From Medicago truncatula (Eukaryota; Streptophyta; Magnoliopsida; Fabales; Fabaceae), in contig NC_053042.1 in NCBI RefSeq assembly GCF_003473485.1, forward strand, positions 12,420,501-12,484,500: a stretch of DNA of 64,000 bases. The letters are read 5' to 3'. Shown piece after piece: positions 1-12,900 of the stretch; position 1 is the first letter of the stretch; each line of letters opens with the position of its first letter. Made by a program: the position numbers and the translations under genes. A model generated the notes under the pieces. The model saw nothing but the letters and a program-made list of their open reading frames with translations. It was not told where the DNA came from and ran no database searches.

Positions 1-60
1 CATCCCTTTTATAACCCTACACGCTTTCTCTCAAATGATTCTCATTACTTCTAGTCTCTC

Positions 61-67
61 TATATAA
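61..67 (+). promoter_or_regulatory. putative TATA box
   Basis: TATATAA lies about 110 bases upstream of the first ATG of the short ORF at 176, a reasonable TATA-to-start spacing for a plant gene. This is sequence match only. Confidence 0.4.
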
Positions 68-175
68 ACCACATTGATATAGTTCTACTATTACAACCAT
101 CATTCACAACAAAGAAAATCTCAACAAAAAAAAGGAAATATTTTTTGCTCATTTTATTAGAGTGACTAAAATAAA

Positions 176-394
176 ATGGCAGCCATGGTAGAGGTATGGA
201 TTGGAGAGCTAGCCAAGCTCAAAGAGAAAGTTCTAACCAACAAAACCAAAATTTCTAAATCCAAAAATGGTTTAGAAGAAGAGAAGGAAGTGGGAAGAGA
301 AGCTCAAAAGGAGGTCATAGGTGCTCAAAGAGACACTACAACCTTGTCTGAGTCAACAATATGTTTGCTTATGGATAGATTTGTGCCTTGCTAA
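176..394 (+). CDS. small basic/acidic protein, 72 aa, unassigned
   Basis: A 72-residue single-exon ORF with ATG in good context (ATGGCAGCC) and a TATA-like motif upstream. The protein has a charged, Lys/Glu-rich centre (residues about 12-50), no signal peptide and no membrane segment. It ends in a compact hydrophobic tail, TICLLMDRFVPC. I do not recognise a named family with certainty, although this kind of C-terminal Leu-Met-Asp-Arg-Phe tail seems familiar from short plant proteins of unknown function. It has no repeat character and sits alone. An unexpressed chance ORF is the alternative. Confidence 0.45.
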   Translation: MAAMVEVWIGELAKLKEKVLTNKTKISKSKNGLEEEKEVGREAQKEVIGAQRDTTTLSESTICLLMDRFVPC

Positions 395-2657
395 AATATG
401 TTGTTTATTCAACTATATCAATGTGATTTGGTTCCTAGATAAGAAAATTTGTAATGAAATGTTATATATGTTGTGTTAGTATAATGTAATTAGTTGTTTA
501 ATTGTTCTTGGATGGTTTGATTACAATTATTAAAGCAATAAACCATTTAGTTGAAATAATTTGTGCATATCTTTTCAAACTTTTGGGTTATTAATATTTG
601 CTCCTATAATGTTAGCTTTATGAACGAACTTTTTTGAGATGGTTTTGCAGGAAAATATCTACGACTTCTCTTTCTCTCTCTTAATTTTTCTTTCCTTTTC
701 TTATATCTCCTATTTCAACCTTGGCTCAAGTTCAATCCACTTATGGACTTGCTCACTAGGGAGTATGCTATGAGATTCCCCAGGGGAGCACCCAAGAGAA
801 TCCGGTAATGGTGATCAAATGTTGATATGCAAATAACGTCGAGGACAGTCTAACAAAATCAATGATTCCGACAGGAAAATTCTACAGTCTTCCTTATAAT
901 TAAGGACAGATGATCGTTAAAGGGACACATTCTCTAAACCCTAAAAACTTCACCCCCTTTGATCACTGACTAACTTGATTATTGTAGTGTTTGCAAGTAT
1001 ACAATCCTTTATGAAGAGCTATCGTCGTCCTTTCTTCCACCACTCTGGCTTTCGATTTAGGTCCACTCCGGCTTTTGATTTAGGTCCTTTCTTCCTTATT
1101 CAATCTTAATAAAATGAAGTTTTTAATGAACATTATTTTTATGTATCGTTTTGAACACCTACAATCAACTATATATCGAGCAATGAGTCTCCAAAGAAGT
1201 AGCTTAGGTTGTGACACCGAAGAAGTTATATGTAGGAAGTTCATATTTAAATTGCTTTCTACGAACATTTCTTGCCTTTAAAAAAAACTTCTAGTAAAAA
1301 AAATAACATGAAAAGTTTTGAACAAAGTTTTAAGTCCAACAAAAATGGTTATTGAAACTTTTTCCATCTTCAAGACATGTAATTAGTGACATTAAAAAGT
1401 GTTTATAATACTCCTGTAATTTAAGTTTACATGCATTGAAAAGTGTTTATAATATTCCTGAATTATAAGGTTATTATGATTTCCAACGCGGTTTATTGAC
1501 ACATTATATGCCCCATTTTACACGTTAAGGTCAAACTAGATGATGACTGAAATAATTAGAGAAGTAAAATAATTATTAATTAGGATAAGTGTTAAAATTG
1601 ACTAAGTTGATGCTAAGCACAACAAGTCAACAACCACCAATGACCAATGAGTTGGGTTAAAATTCAGCTCAATTCTAAGTTTATCTCTGCCCTCTAAAAT
1701 ATCTATCTATATCATCCCTTTTTTTTTTATTTAAAGTATCTATTTATTCTTGAAGATAAAGAGAAATGTCAAATGGGAAATGAATAAAGAGATTAGAAAG
1801 GTAAAATAAATAAAGGCTTCGAACTTTCTCAAACTCTTTGACAAATTAATTAAGTCAAGAAATTGAAAATGTGGGAGAAAGTGAATTATTTTGCTGAATA
1901 AGTATAAGTGAGGATATGAAAACTTTTATTATGAATTTATCTCAAATAACAAAAAAGAAGTTTATCTCCCTCTTTCTTTTTAGGATGACTTTAAATTTTG
2001 GAATTAAATTTTACAAAATCAACTATTTCTCTAGAACATGAATTTTTAATCAATATTTATATCTTAATTACAATATATATCCTGTAAACATTATTGGTAT
2101 CCCTGCTTCTTATCTCAAAAGCTTGGAAATTGCTAGATATTATTATATTTAATAGTAAAGTGTCCTGGTTCATCAAGATATTTATTTGAAATCCCTAAAA
2201 AATATCATGTTCTCCCCAAGATATAGATATTTAAAATATTCCTACATCAGATATGAGTATCTTTATGAAGAAAATGACTAAATTGACCACTTATAATAAA
2301 AGAGAGAAAAAAAACAAAACAAGCAATTTGTTTTTCTTAACATTTTAAAGATATTTTTGCAAAGAGTTGAACAACTTTTTGAAAATATCAAAAGAACAAA
2401 AGAAAAGTATTTTCTCTCTTACATCTTTCAATGTTTCTGTACATTAGAATTTTGTAAAAAAAAATACAAATAAAGGGCAATTTTCTAATGCAAAATTAAA
2501 TATTTGGGGTTCCACCTAATAAAACTATGGTCAAAATTTTATGAACCCTCATTGAATTATCACTTATTCACCTCTATATGTGAAATGTGAATTCATGAAC
2601 TCTTCTATGGACTTTACATAAATGTTATGATTCTTTATACATTAAATGGAGAAAACA
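395..2657. other. intergenic spacer, no gene seen
   Basis: AT-rich spacer between the short ORF and the 3' end of the XLG gene. I see no open coding region with family resemblance, no tRNA and no clear transposon ends. About 650-1080 is less AT-rich and could be an old repeat fragment, but I cannot assign it. Confidence 0.5.
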
Positions 2658-5600
2658 TTATGAAGTACTTGCATCTCCATTAGTTGTTGAAGTCATCTCA
2701 GATTTATCATTAACAATAGAAGGATCCCATTTTTCCCATTCAATAACCTCTCTGCCATATCGAAGAGCTTCATCGATCGTATCAGGTTCTAATCCAGTAA
2801 CCAAAGAAACAAATAGAGTTCTTTCGGTATACGAATGGAACAATCTCTTAAACTTGATAGCAATGTATTGAAAAGCACTTTGAGCTAATGAAGGCATAGT
2901 TCCATTGTTACCACATTTTTTGTTATTGTTACTTCTAACCGGATTGAATTCACAAAACCAGTCACACCTTGTTAGGGGAACATGTTCGATCTTTTCCTCA
3001 AGAAGATCAAATTTGGTGAGTATTAAAACAAATTTCTTCTTCTTGAAATCTGGATGAGCTATGATAGTTTCAAATAGGTTTTTTGCTGCCAACATTTTGT
3101 TTGTAGAAACTCCTTTACTGTCTATAATGTACTCATCATAGTCGGTTAAGGAGACGGAGAACAAAATAACATCCGTGTCTTCAAACATCGGCAACCACTT
3201 GCAGTTTTCTCCAAGGATATTTGGATGTACTCTAATGAGTTGGTATCTGTTAGGGAACATAAAGTAGGGTTAGGGTAAGAAAGCTTTTAGAACAGAAAAC
3301 CCGACTCTAAAAAACTAGATAAATAAACGCATACAAAAGTACAAGCGATTAATCATGGAGTACGGCTAATTGTGTGTGCCTAACCTATAGTAGCATAGTG
3401 CGTTGGGAAGGTCCCTCGAGTACAGGGGTTCTGTTATATAAACTGGACCGTAGTATTTAAACACTAGTTCTACTATATATGTAAACCTTAAGCTTTCACT
3501 GATAATAGAAAGGTACTATAGTCTATAGCCTCTCTGCAGTTAGAGTCATAAGCACAATTAGCCAAACTCCATGATCAAATATCGCCTATTCTTTGTTTGC
3601 GTTGTTTTTCATATCTTTTACTTCTAAATCGGGTTGTTGATCAACAAAGTAACAGCTATAGTTTTATATCCTGCAATGCTTAAGGATACAAAGTGCATAC
3701 TTGCTTGTCTAGGTATCAATGAATGAGTCATATTCAACAAAAGAAGTTCACAAATTAATTTAAAATGTTTGAATCAAATAGATGATATTTTAGAACTTAA
3801 TAAACAAATGAAGCAAGACTATTAGTTTTACTGTGAGATTATAAAGTTGTAAGGACTTTTTATTGAATCAAATAATGACACTTAAAAATGTGTGCAAGAT
3901 TAGGTGATTTATATCTAAACATGCATTCAAACAAAAATAGGTTTTAATGCAGCACTTAGAAACTGAAATATTATTTCTACTTGAAATTACAAAGCTGACC
4001 TGAGAGAAGAATCATGTTGATATTCAGGATACAAAGACTCCTCTCTGCTTGACTTAGGAAATGAAAATTCCATTGATGTGAGGCTGTTGGATAATGATAT
4101 CCCCTCAGCATATAAGATATCCATATCAGAGGGTTCATAATCTATCTTTGAAATCTCAATAGCCTACATTCACATAGATATTTAGATTAGTATTCCTTGA
4201 TTTTATGCACCTGCTACATTCATGACAGAATAGCATAAACACTTCTGAGACTATTTGGAGAGTTAATGAAAGCAGCTTATGACATGTCCATAAGTTGTTT
4301 TCAGCTTATTTCCATACACTCTCCATGATAGCTTATTAAAAAAGCATATATCTTACATGAAAACAGTTTGACTTTATTTTATCTTTTTGAGAGATGGCTT
4401 ATACATAAGCACATATCTGTGATAAACACTTATACTATCAGAACTTAATTAAGTTGTTTATCCAAACAAGGCCTAAATAAAATATTTACAAAGTATAAAT
4501 TGAGCAGATTCAATAATCAAATTGGCTTAAATTATCAATAATATGAACAAATGAGTATCAATGATCTGAAATAATCATATTCTTACCCTGTCAAGAAAAT
4601 AGTTGGCACTTCTTGGTAGCATTTTGAGTTCATTTCTCCTATTGTATGTCGCCTGAATCGCCTCATCCCTCCACAAATCCTCTACCATTGGCCCATATTC
4701 GCGCATAGCAGCTGGAAATATTGCATCCATGTTACCTGACAATATGCATTTGAGTAACCAATCTGAGAAACCTTTCAGTCTTGGACCAATTGAATAGGGT
4801 GTTGTATCAACATTTTCACTAGAATTCCCTGCTGCACAAGTCATACAATATTTAAACAGTAAACTAAATAATCACAAAACTAAAGGTAACGATATTTCTA
4901 TTATCATTAGTTCACAGCACACAAAGGTTCTAACAAAGTTATGAGTAATAAATAATTAGGCAGAAGTATTAGGGCTTATTTGAAGTTATCTGGCATAAGC
5001 ACTTGTGAGATTGTTTAGGAAAAAAAACTTACCAGATGATGAGGACTCATCAGAAGGCAATCTTTTCCTATTCTCTAGCAAACACTCTTCTTCGAAATCC
5101 TCGCGTCCCTCCAGCAGTATACCAAGGTAGGTAAACAGGTTGCTTTGAATCACGAACTTGATATTTTGAAGCTCATTTTCAGAGAAAGGAGCATTATACA
5201 ACAGCTTGGCCTAAGATAAAAGATTCAATCTTTAGTAACCCAAAATGAAGGTATGAATTGAAGAGGAAATAAATTCTCAAGAAACAACTAAACCAACCTG
5301 TTTAAATATAGTACATGCTCCAGAATTTACACAACCAACAAGTAGAAATTTTTGAAGTGACTTGTGATGAAGGCTTGGTTTCTTAGCTGATTCACCTTCA
5401 CTGTTAAGTGTCACGGATTTTGAAGGAACCGGCAGTGACAGAATAGCACAAGCAACCTTTGCTGGAGCCTGAAGAAAGAAATTTGTTAGATCAGCACCCC
5501 GGTTCAAAAGAAAACAGATACAAAACACACAAACGAAGAAGACACGATATTTGATCACGGTGTTTGGCCAATTGTGCCTACGTCTCCTACTGCAGAGCGG

Positions 5601-7195
5601 CTGCAGTGCCATTTTATAAATCAAGCTTAGAGCTTATAGAGTACAACTTGTATTTAAATACTACGGTCTATAACTAATGATGACTCATTGTTACGATAAA
5701 AACCAAACAAAAAGCAAACATGTATCACAAAAGATGATCACCTTTCCCCATATGCATCCCCTATCCTTCTTTTGCCCTTCTTCACGGTACGATCCATCAG
5801 GATTCACCCAAAAGTTAGGAGTTCCTTCACATGGCACTCCTGCCAGCTGCAAACAACCAAAGTTATATTAACATTATTGGTTAAACTTCTAACGCTCATT
5901 TAATTAAGCAAAAATAAAAGGAGTGTATAACACAAAAACCTTTAGTATCCGCCGCTCGTTTTTTGTAATCTCCCGATCATTTATGGTGATGTTTGTGTTT
6001 CCATTGCTTGCGTTTCTCTGCAAGCGACCGCCAACGTTCAACTGGGGGCTGATAATATCACAAGGTGCTTGACCTTCCTGTATAATCAAGTATTACAACA
6101 GCATTAGGATAAACATATTAATTAAGCTCTTATTCAACTAGAGGATTAAGTTGAGTTTTGATTTTTCACCTTTCCCCAAAATCCAGAAGCTTTGTCATAC
6201 CAATAAGATCCTGGTTTAAGCTCTTTAGGTGGATTTTTACAGTTAAGCAACACCATAAGCTCTTCTCTATTAAGTGGATTCAAGTTAACTTGAACAAGAC
6301 GAGGCGGAATTTGATTAGCTTCACAAAACCTTTCATCCTTCATAACTTGATCAACAATAGTCTCAGACAACAACTGTTTCATCATCCTAGAACATTTTCC
6401 AAGATTCCTTCTCTTATTCTCATCAATTCCATAACCAATGCAACCAACACATTTCCTTCCTTCAGGCATAGATCCCATTGCTCTTATCACACAGTTTCTA
6501 CAATACTTTGCCCTACAAACAATACAAACCTCTTTCTCAGTTAAACCATTCCCTTTAAGACACTTATAACAAGACCCTTTTTTTCCTGGTCTAATTGCAT
6601 GTGGCTTCAATTGTACACTTTCACTATCAAAATACTCGTCACTTTCGGTTTGTATCATGTCATTCGATTCAGGGTCGCGGAATGTAACCGCAGACGGATT
6701 CTTAACATGTTTTGCTCTAACTACTACTTCTTCATCTTCACTTACTGAACATATCTCACAAGAGGGAGAACTAAAACCCGAACGCGAACCTGAGCCTGAT
6801 TCTATTGTATCCGAGTTTGTTGGAACATCATCAACAACATTCTCATTCTCATTAACATCAACTTTTGATGTTACAGTTTCAACTACATGATGAGATTCTA
6901 AATTTGGATAAACAGTAGAATCTGAAGTGGTTTTTTTATGTTTATGCTTAACTTTGTGATGAAGTTTACCAAGTGGTTGAATAACAGGTACATTGAAATC
7001 ATGAGAAAGAGAAGGAGCTATAGATGCTACAGGAATTTGATCAATCATGAAAGTAGGAATTTCTGGTATTGAATGATCAAGAGGAGGACCATTGTATACA
7101 ACAGCAAAAGAATATTCATAGTTACTACTAAAACTATCTTCTGTTTCCATTGAAGGAACAGAAGAAGTTCTTAGTTTCCTCAGAAAAGAAACCAT
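2658..7195 (-). CDS. XLG: extra-large guanine nucleotide-binding protein (XLG), 8 exons
   Basis: Plant-specific G-alpha-like protein that pairs with G-beta-gamma in defence and development signalling (family knowledge). My exons, in coding order, are 7195-6170, 6077-5940, 5846-5742, 5468-5298, 5210-5033, 4831-4587, 4163-4000 and 3246-2658. They sum to 2616 nt, or 871 aa plus stop, a normal XLG length. Exon 1 carries the N-terminal YNGPPLDHSIPEIP-type XLG motif, a Lys/His-rich stretch that may be a nuclear signal, and a Cys-rich RING-like region (CYKC, CIVC, CRNC, CVGC). The G-alpha-like half follows: P-loop region LLVGCVNSGACTIFKQ in exon 4, helical domain in exons 5-6, and TKFD in place of NKxD in exon 8. 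The P-loop lacks the usual GK[S/T]; XLGs are known for relaxed nucleotide-binding motifs. Start: the ATG at 7195 or the in-frame ATG at 7150; an upstream in-frame ATG at 7324 is less likely. Introns hold a MITE and other AT-rich sequence. Confidence 0.93.
4230..4475. mobile_element. MITE (hAT-like, legume palindromic type) in XLG intron
   Basis: The intron between exons 6 and 7 contains AGCTTATGACATGTCC-like and AAGTTGTTTATCCAAACAAG-like segments that recur at 45919-46152 inside the LACS gene and, interrupted, at about 7925-8640. The repeated gcttat/ataagc motifs make it weakly palindromic. The family assignment is inference; repetition within the window is seen directly. Confidence 0.55.
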
Positions 7196-7924
7196 TTCAT
7201 GTGATGAATAGCAAGAAAGATGGAAGAGGAAATTGTTGATGAGTGTATAGTATGTAAGGTTGACCAAAATGGATGAGTTTAGAGAAAAATAAGGTACTTG
7301 TTTAAGTAGTTGGACGTGTTCCAAACGTTTGACTTTGAAGGGAAACTAGGAGGAAAATGTGTAGTATACTATACTAAGAGTGTGGCTAAGAATGTTTCAA
7401 AGGAACCACCGTGTTATTTCACTTTCTGGTTGAAATAAATGGTGGGACAATAGATACATGTGCTAGAATAGATCCATTCCAAAACGTGTTATAGGTAGCT
7501 TTTATGACAAGGAATTGATAAATAGTAAGTAAAACTTATTCGCACATTTGCAAGATTTTTGATGCAAATCGAGCGAGGATGTTCAACTTAATAATATCGG
7601 CATTGTGGGTTGAACGATTATTTTTTTTGTAATGCTAAAAAAATATTGTAGTTTGTAATGGTGTTAAAAGTTATAGGTGTTACAGAGACTCAAATACTTG
7701 GTCAAAATATTAAACTTTTTATTTTCCTGAAATAATTAAAATTTTGATGATTTTTTTATGTGAGGGAAAATTATATCTATAAGTCAAGAATGGACTAGTT
7801 TTTTTTTTCTTTCTTTCTTGATTTTGTTTCACAATAAACAAAAGGAAATACCAAGTCATGCTTGGTATATAACTCATTAATACTATTAGAGGTCTCATAA
7901 TATATAACTCAAGTCTTGTTTTTT
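7196..7924. other. XLG upstream region, no gene seen
   Basis: Presumed 5' UTR and promoter of the minus-strand XLG gene plus spacer. No recognisable element beyond A/T tracts. Confidence 0.4.
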
Positions 7925-8640
7925 GATAAACAACTTAATTTAGAACTTATAGCATAAGCATTTATCATGATATAAGTTCCTATGTATCAGTTATTTCTAT
8001 GAAAAAGATAAAAAAAAGTTTTAAAAAAATCGTATAAAGATGTAAATTGTTTGCTTAATTACATTTTTGGTCCTCTAACTATTTAGTTGGTATCGGATTG
8101 GTCCTCTAACTAAAAATTGATTTATTTTGGTCCTCTAAGTTTCTCACCGTTACTACATTTAGTCCTTTCTGTTAGTTTTATTCAAATAAACGTTAGGGTT
8201 TGTGTTATATGGGTATCTGACCTCCTATTTCACACATACATATGAACCATAACAGTTACCAATAATATCCGTCACTATTTAATCATAATACCTTAACAAG
8301 GAATAGGACCAAAATGATGCTAATAAATAAAGTTAGAGGACCCACATAACACAAACCCTAACGTTTATTTGAATAAAACTAACAGAAAGGACTAAATGTA
8401 GTAACAGTGAGAAACTTAGAGGACCGAAATAAATCAATTTTTAGTTAGAGGACCAATCCGATACCAACTAAATAGTTAGAGGACCAAAAAGGTAATTTAG
8501 CCTAAATTGTTTAGTCTCTCTTGAGAGCTTATGAAAATAACTTGAAAACAACTTGTTAAGATGTGATAAACTATTTTCATAAGTTCTTACAAAGAGTCTC
8601 ACAAATGATTACGTGGGTAGATAAGTTCAAATAAGTCAAA
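7925..8640. mobile_element. palindromic MITE interrupted by a second MITE
   Basis: The outer parts (about 7925-8042 and 8513-8640) carry the GATAAACAACTTAATTTAG and cataagc-rich motifs seen in the MITE copies in XLG and LACS introns. The middle is a complete Mutator-type MITE listed separately. Outer ends are approximate. Confidence 0.45.
8053..8502. mobile_element. Mutator-type MITE, ~450 bp, ~165-bp inverted repeats
   Basis: The two halves are long inverted repeats: TTTTTGGTCCTCTAACTA near the left end is mirrored by TAGTTAGAGGACCAAAAA at the right, continuing for about 165 bp each side. TAAATTGTTT (8043-8052 and 8503-8512) flanks it, a 9-10-bp target-site duplication typical of Mutator-superfamily insertions. 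No coding capacity. A relative sits at 28329-28811. Confidence 0.85.
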
Positions 8641-10618
8641 TTTAATAGGCCATCAATAGACATAATACTGATTTTGGAGGAAAAAAAAATTAGGAAGATT
8701 TAGGAGAATTATTTGATACTAGAGTTTTGTTGATATTGATAATATAATTAATTCAAAATTAAAAATTTATATCAATTTAAAAATAATTAAATATAAAAAG
8801 GAAAATGACAATATAACATTAAATGGTTAAATGTTAGATATTATATCTAGTTCAAACCATAGTTTAAGGTGTTGTGGGGGGTTTTAGTCTCTTCCATCAG
8901 ACTCAACCTTGTTGGTTATTTATTAGTCACTTTAGAGGGTAATTTTAAAAACATTTTACCATATTGTACCAAAAACAAAAAAAAAAAACAAATATTTTAA
9001 CAAAGTAAATACTAAAAAAAATAAAACGTATCCGTTCAAAAAAAGTATGTAGAAATTGAACAACTTGCTATAAATTTAACTATTTTTATAGACAACATTT
9101 AGGTGAGTTGGATTTCGATGGCTCATCAAGTTAATGCAAGCTTCAAAGGTCAATGAAAGTTACAAATATACTTAATAGATCATCCACCAAAGAAATATGT
9201 GCTATTTAACTTTCACTCAAACAAGTTTTACTAAAAGATATTTCATACTATTTCCACTCATATTCCTAAATATAGAACTCAAACGAAATAACAAAAATAA
9301 AAAAAAAAAAAAAAAAAAGACGATATTGATATTACATTTTTAGGAAATGCTAACCATGGCTTTTGGGATATTGGATAAAGGAACAAAAATAAAAATTTTG
9401 TGTTGGAAAATGATAAAAAGTGATCAAATCAACTTGTAAAAAGTTTAAAATTGTTGTTTTTAATGTAAAACTACTAATTTTAATTACATTGAAGTTCGGT
9501 AATAAAGTTTGCTTCTTTATTGGGAAATTTAGAAAGGTTTATTTTCTATATTGGGTTGTTTGCTCAGAAAGGTTATTTTCATATCACACGTTGATGTTTG
9601 TTTAAAAAGCTTATTTTCATATGATATCATGTTGAAATTTGTCTAGAAAGGTTATTTATTTATAGGCTTAAATAGTAAATACTACCTCTTTAGCATTTCC
9701 CAATAAAGAAAGGCTATTTTCTGTTTTAGTTTGAAAACCATGAAAATTCAATATAACCGTGTTAATTTATACGCAGACGGCACCATAGGAATTGTGAGCA
9801 AAATTGTCTCGTAGCTACGTCAAAGAGTAAGCAATTGCGAATGATATTGAAAGAAGGTGACATAATATACAATCCATTATTTATTTATGGCAAATTTCAT
9901 ATAGTTCTTTTGTATGATATTGATATTGATAAGACAAAATTGACTTGGAATTTTGTGGACATGTTACGCATTGGTGGGTTACTTTTGCACCAATGATCCA
10001 AACACAATAATAATTGAGGTTAGTTTTGACCAAGGCATGGTTGGCTAATTAATGCTATTGCTATAATACTAATTCTACTATTCTTAAGTCTTAACTTTTA
10101 GACTGATTCAATTTCTCCCTCAAAAAAAAAAAAAAAAAAAACGATTCTTAACTTTTGGACTGATTCAATTTCTCTCTCAAAACAAAACAAGAGAGACTGA
10201 TTTTAATCTACCTTAGTTTTGCATTTCATTATTGTTGTAATTGCATTTAAAATTTTAATTATCTTTTAAAAAAAAATATCAAATGTTGGGGCAAACATCT
10301 ACCGATAGCATTAATCAGAAGTCTCTTTATTTCATTTACACTTTCATTTGAAGAGATTTAGGGGGTTAAGATCCTCTATATTTTCGAACAAAAAAAAAAA
10401 ACTTGAATAATGCGAGAGATAGACCTATAAGAGATTTGTGAGACTTAGTTAAAAATTATTTTAAATATGGATCTCTTCTTATTCCTCTTTGTGTCTAAGT
10501 TCTATCTCCAAATAGAGCTTTTTATTTATCAAAAAAACTGAAAGGATCTCAACTCATTAGAGAACCAAGAACCTTAAAATAAAATGGGAAATGTTAACTG
10601 TAACAGTCTGATTTTTAA
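8641..10618. other. intergenic spacer, no gene seen
   Basis: AT-rich, with A/T homopolymer tracts (for example 9297-9319 and 10121-10140). A TTTCATATCA/AAGGTTATTTT motif recurs loosely around 9540-9720. No gene or clear element ends. Confidence 0.4.
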
Positions 10619-10620
10619 TA

Positions 10621-10747
10621 CTCCCTCCGGTCCTATTTATAAGAGAATTTTGGGTCAACAAAAGTTGATGTATTTAGTTCAAAATTCAGTCTAAATACAT
10701 TCACTTTTGTTGACCTAAATTTCTCTTATAAATAGGACCGGAGGTAG
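10621..10747. mobile_element. Stowaway-like MITE, 127 bp
   Basis: Starts CTCCCTCCGGTCC and ends GGACCGGAGGTAG, with near-complete inverted pairing through the element (TTTATAAGAGAA at left, TTCTCTTATAAA at right). It is flanked by TA on both sides (10619-10620 and 10748-10749), as expected for the Tc1/mariner-related Stowaway group. Confidence 0.88.
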
Positions 10748-10749
10748 TA

Positions 10750-11541
10750 TTAAGTTATTATTATTATTATTAGGTGATATTAGTATTATTATTGTTACTA
10801 GTATTGGTTTGTTTGATATTATTAATTTAATTATTCGTAATTTATTGGGAGAATATGTAATGAGAAATTAGATGGGTTAATTGGAGTGGTCAGACGAAGG
10901 GAGAAAATAGATTTTTGAAAGAAAATAACATTTTTAGCGAGAATCATGAGGTAGGGTGTAAACAGTAGTGCATTAGTAAAACTAGGTAGAAAAAGAGGTG
11001 TAAATAGTGATATGTGTAGTGTTTTAATGATTTAAGTTGGGGGAGGTGTAAATAGCAAGATTGTGTAGTTACAAAAAGAATAGTAACAAAATCTAGAGGT
11101 GCAGATAGTAATCTGAAAAGATTAGTAACAAACTCAATTAGAGCTTATAAATAGAGAAGAGAATTAGAGAAAAATGGTTAGCAAGAAAGAGAGAAACAAG
11201 GAAGCAAAAAAAAACTAGGGTTGTGGAGAAAAGAGGCAAATGAGGCAAAGGGTTGTGGAGAAATGAGGTAAATTCATCAATTTACCGAAACTAGAGGTAA
11301 TGGGGAGTTTTATTCAATGTAAGGGTTGTATATTCATGTAGGTACTGAGGAGTCCCTAACCTTCAATGTTTTTCTTAATCCTTTTGATGATTTCTTATTA
11401 AATTCATGTTTCCTTATGAAGTTGTGATTATATATTAATGTTTGCTGCTGAATTGTAATGTTTTCATGATTAAATTGTGGTTATAATACATTTTGGGAAT
11501 TGATGGACGAAATTGACAAGTGCACCAAATCGCAATAAGTA
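10750..11541. other. intergenic spacer, no gene seen
   Basis: ATT-trinucleotide-rich stretch near 10760-10790, then repeat-like sequence with several related 'gtaaatagt' phrases around 10960-11110. Possibly old repeat sequence; no family assigned. Confidence 0.35.
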
Positions 11542-11817
11542 CTCCCTCTGTTACAAAATGAATGCCGTTTAAGGTTTTTACACACATATTAAGAAATACA
11601 AAGATTAAAAGAAAGATAATTGTCATTTTACCAAATTATCCTTATTGACTATTGGTTAGTTTTAAAAGTAATACTTTGGAAGTAGTGTGCCTAATATTAA
11701 TTGGAGGGTACAGTTGAAAAGAAAAAGTTATTATTGTATTGGCAAATGAAAATGAAATTCATTTTGAAACAATTTGTTTTTACTAAAGTGACACTCATTT
11801 TAAAACGGAGAGAGCAG
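11542..11817. mobile_element. Stowaway-like MITE, ~276 bp
   Basis: Begins CTCCCTCTGTTACAAAATGA and ends TCATTTTAAAACGGAGAGAG, which are imperfect inverted repeats. It is flanked by TA dinucleotides at 11540-11541 and 11818-11819. It is longer and more diverged than the copy at 10621. Confidence 0.75.
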
Positions 11818-12669
11818 TAAAGTAGTAAGTATTATCGTTCTCTACATGGATTGTCGTTCAACTCAATAATTAGTAAAACTTATTTCAAAAGCGAAAGTAA
11901 TTAAAAGTGAATAGAATTGCAAGGTTAAATTGCCCTACACAATGCACGATTAGGTTTTTGTGATTCAGATGATTAACGGCTATTAGGGTTTCCTTGAATC
12001 CCTTCTTCATCTTTATTGGAATTATCTTTTAAGAAATAAAACAACTTATGCGGTGCATCTCTTATTTAATGTGTCATGACGGCCAAACTCACACTAGGCT
12101 CTTTAGATAACTCGTGTTGGACCCACCGAAGTAGTGTACTACATTTTTCTAAAGACCAGAGTAAGGACGGAGACAACTCAAACCTTAACTTCCTAACATC
12201 TATAAGAAGTAGTAACCAATTGACAAATCAATCCCCATGGTTATACTCGTAGTTAACCAATTGACGAAGCATTAAGAATGGACATAATCTAATTTAAATA
12301 TCAACACAATCAAGAGCATAAACTAAATGAAAACTTTATTAATAAATTCCAACAAATAAAAATGGATTCATCGTGGAACCCTAATCATTCATTGCTAAAA
12401 TGCTATGGAATGGAACACTCACTTAGCCTTTTCACAAATTTTCTTTGTAATATTTCACTTCCAATTATCAACCGATCTACCACACTTACTTACTTGACTC
12501 AATAAATAAAAAACGACAATTCATTCAAAATGACTTTAAAATTAAATAGTAAACTAATAGATATAGACTAAAAATCTTAATTAAAAATACTCTAAAAATA
12601 TAATATGAACCATTCCATGGTGATGCCATTGTATGTTGTCACTTCTGAACCCAACCTCTAGTAAATACT

Positions 12670-12900
12670 GAACAAATGTTGGAATAAATTAGTTCAGTGG
12701 GAAGGAATATCCCCTGATGAATACCTAGGACTAGGAGGACAAGGTGGTTTTTGATGGCATAAGGGATATTAAGACAAAGACTGATAGCAAGGAATTGGTC
12801 TAGGCATTAGAGTCCATTAAGGAAAATCTCAAAAGGAAGATCAATACCCCCCAAATACTTGGAGGATTAAACCACCACATTCAAAGGAGTGCCACATCAC
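12670..12900 (+). mobile_element. Ty3/gypsy LTR-retrotransposon fossil, integrase C-terminal fragment
   Basis: A short stretch reads like the chromodomain/C-terminal end of a gypsy-type polyprotein (QWEGISPDE-type motif, then a basic helix). It is a broken remnant with no complete LTR pair recognised around it. Flanking sequence 11820-13700 may be further debris of the same or other elements. Age looks old. Confidence 0.45.

Noticed and set aside
6158-6890. Plus-strand ORFs across XLG exon 1
   Set aside because: Antisense shadows of the XLG coding sequence.
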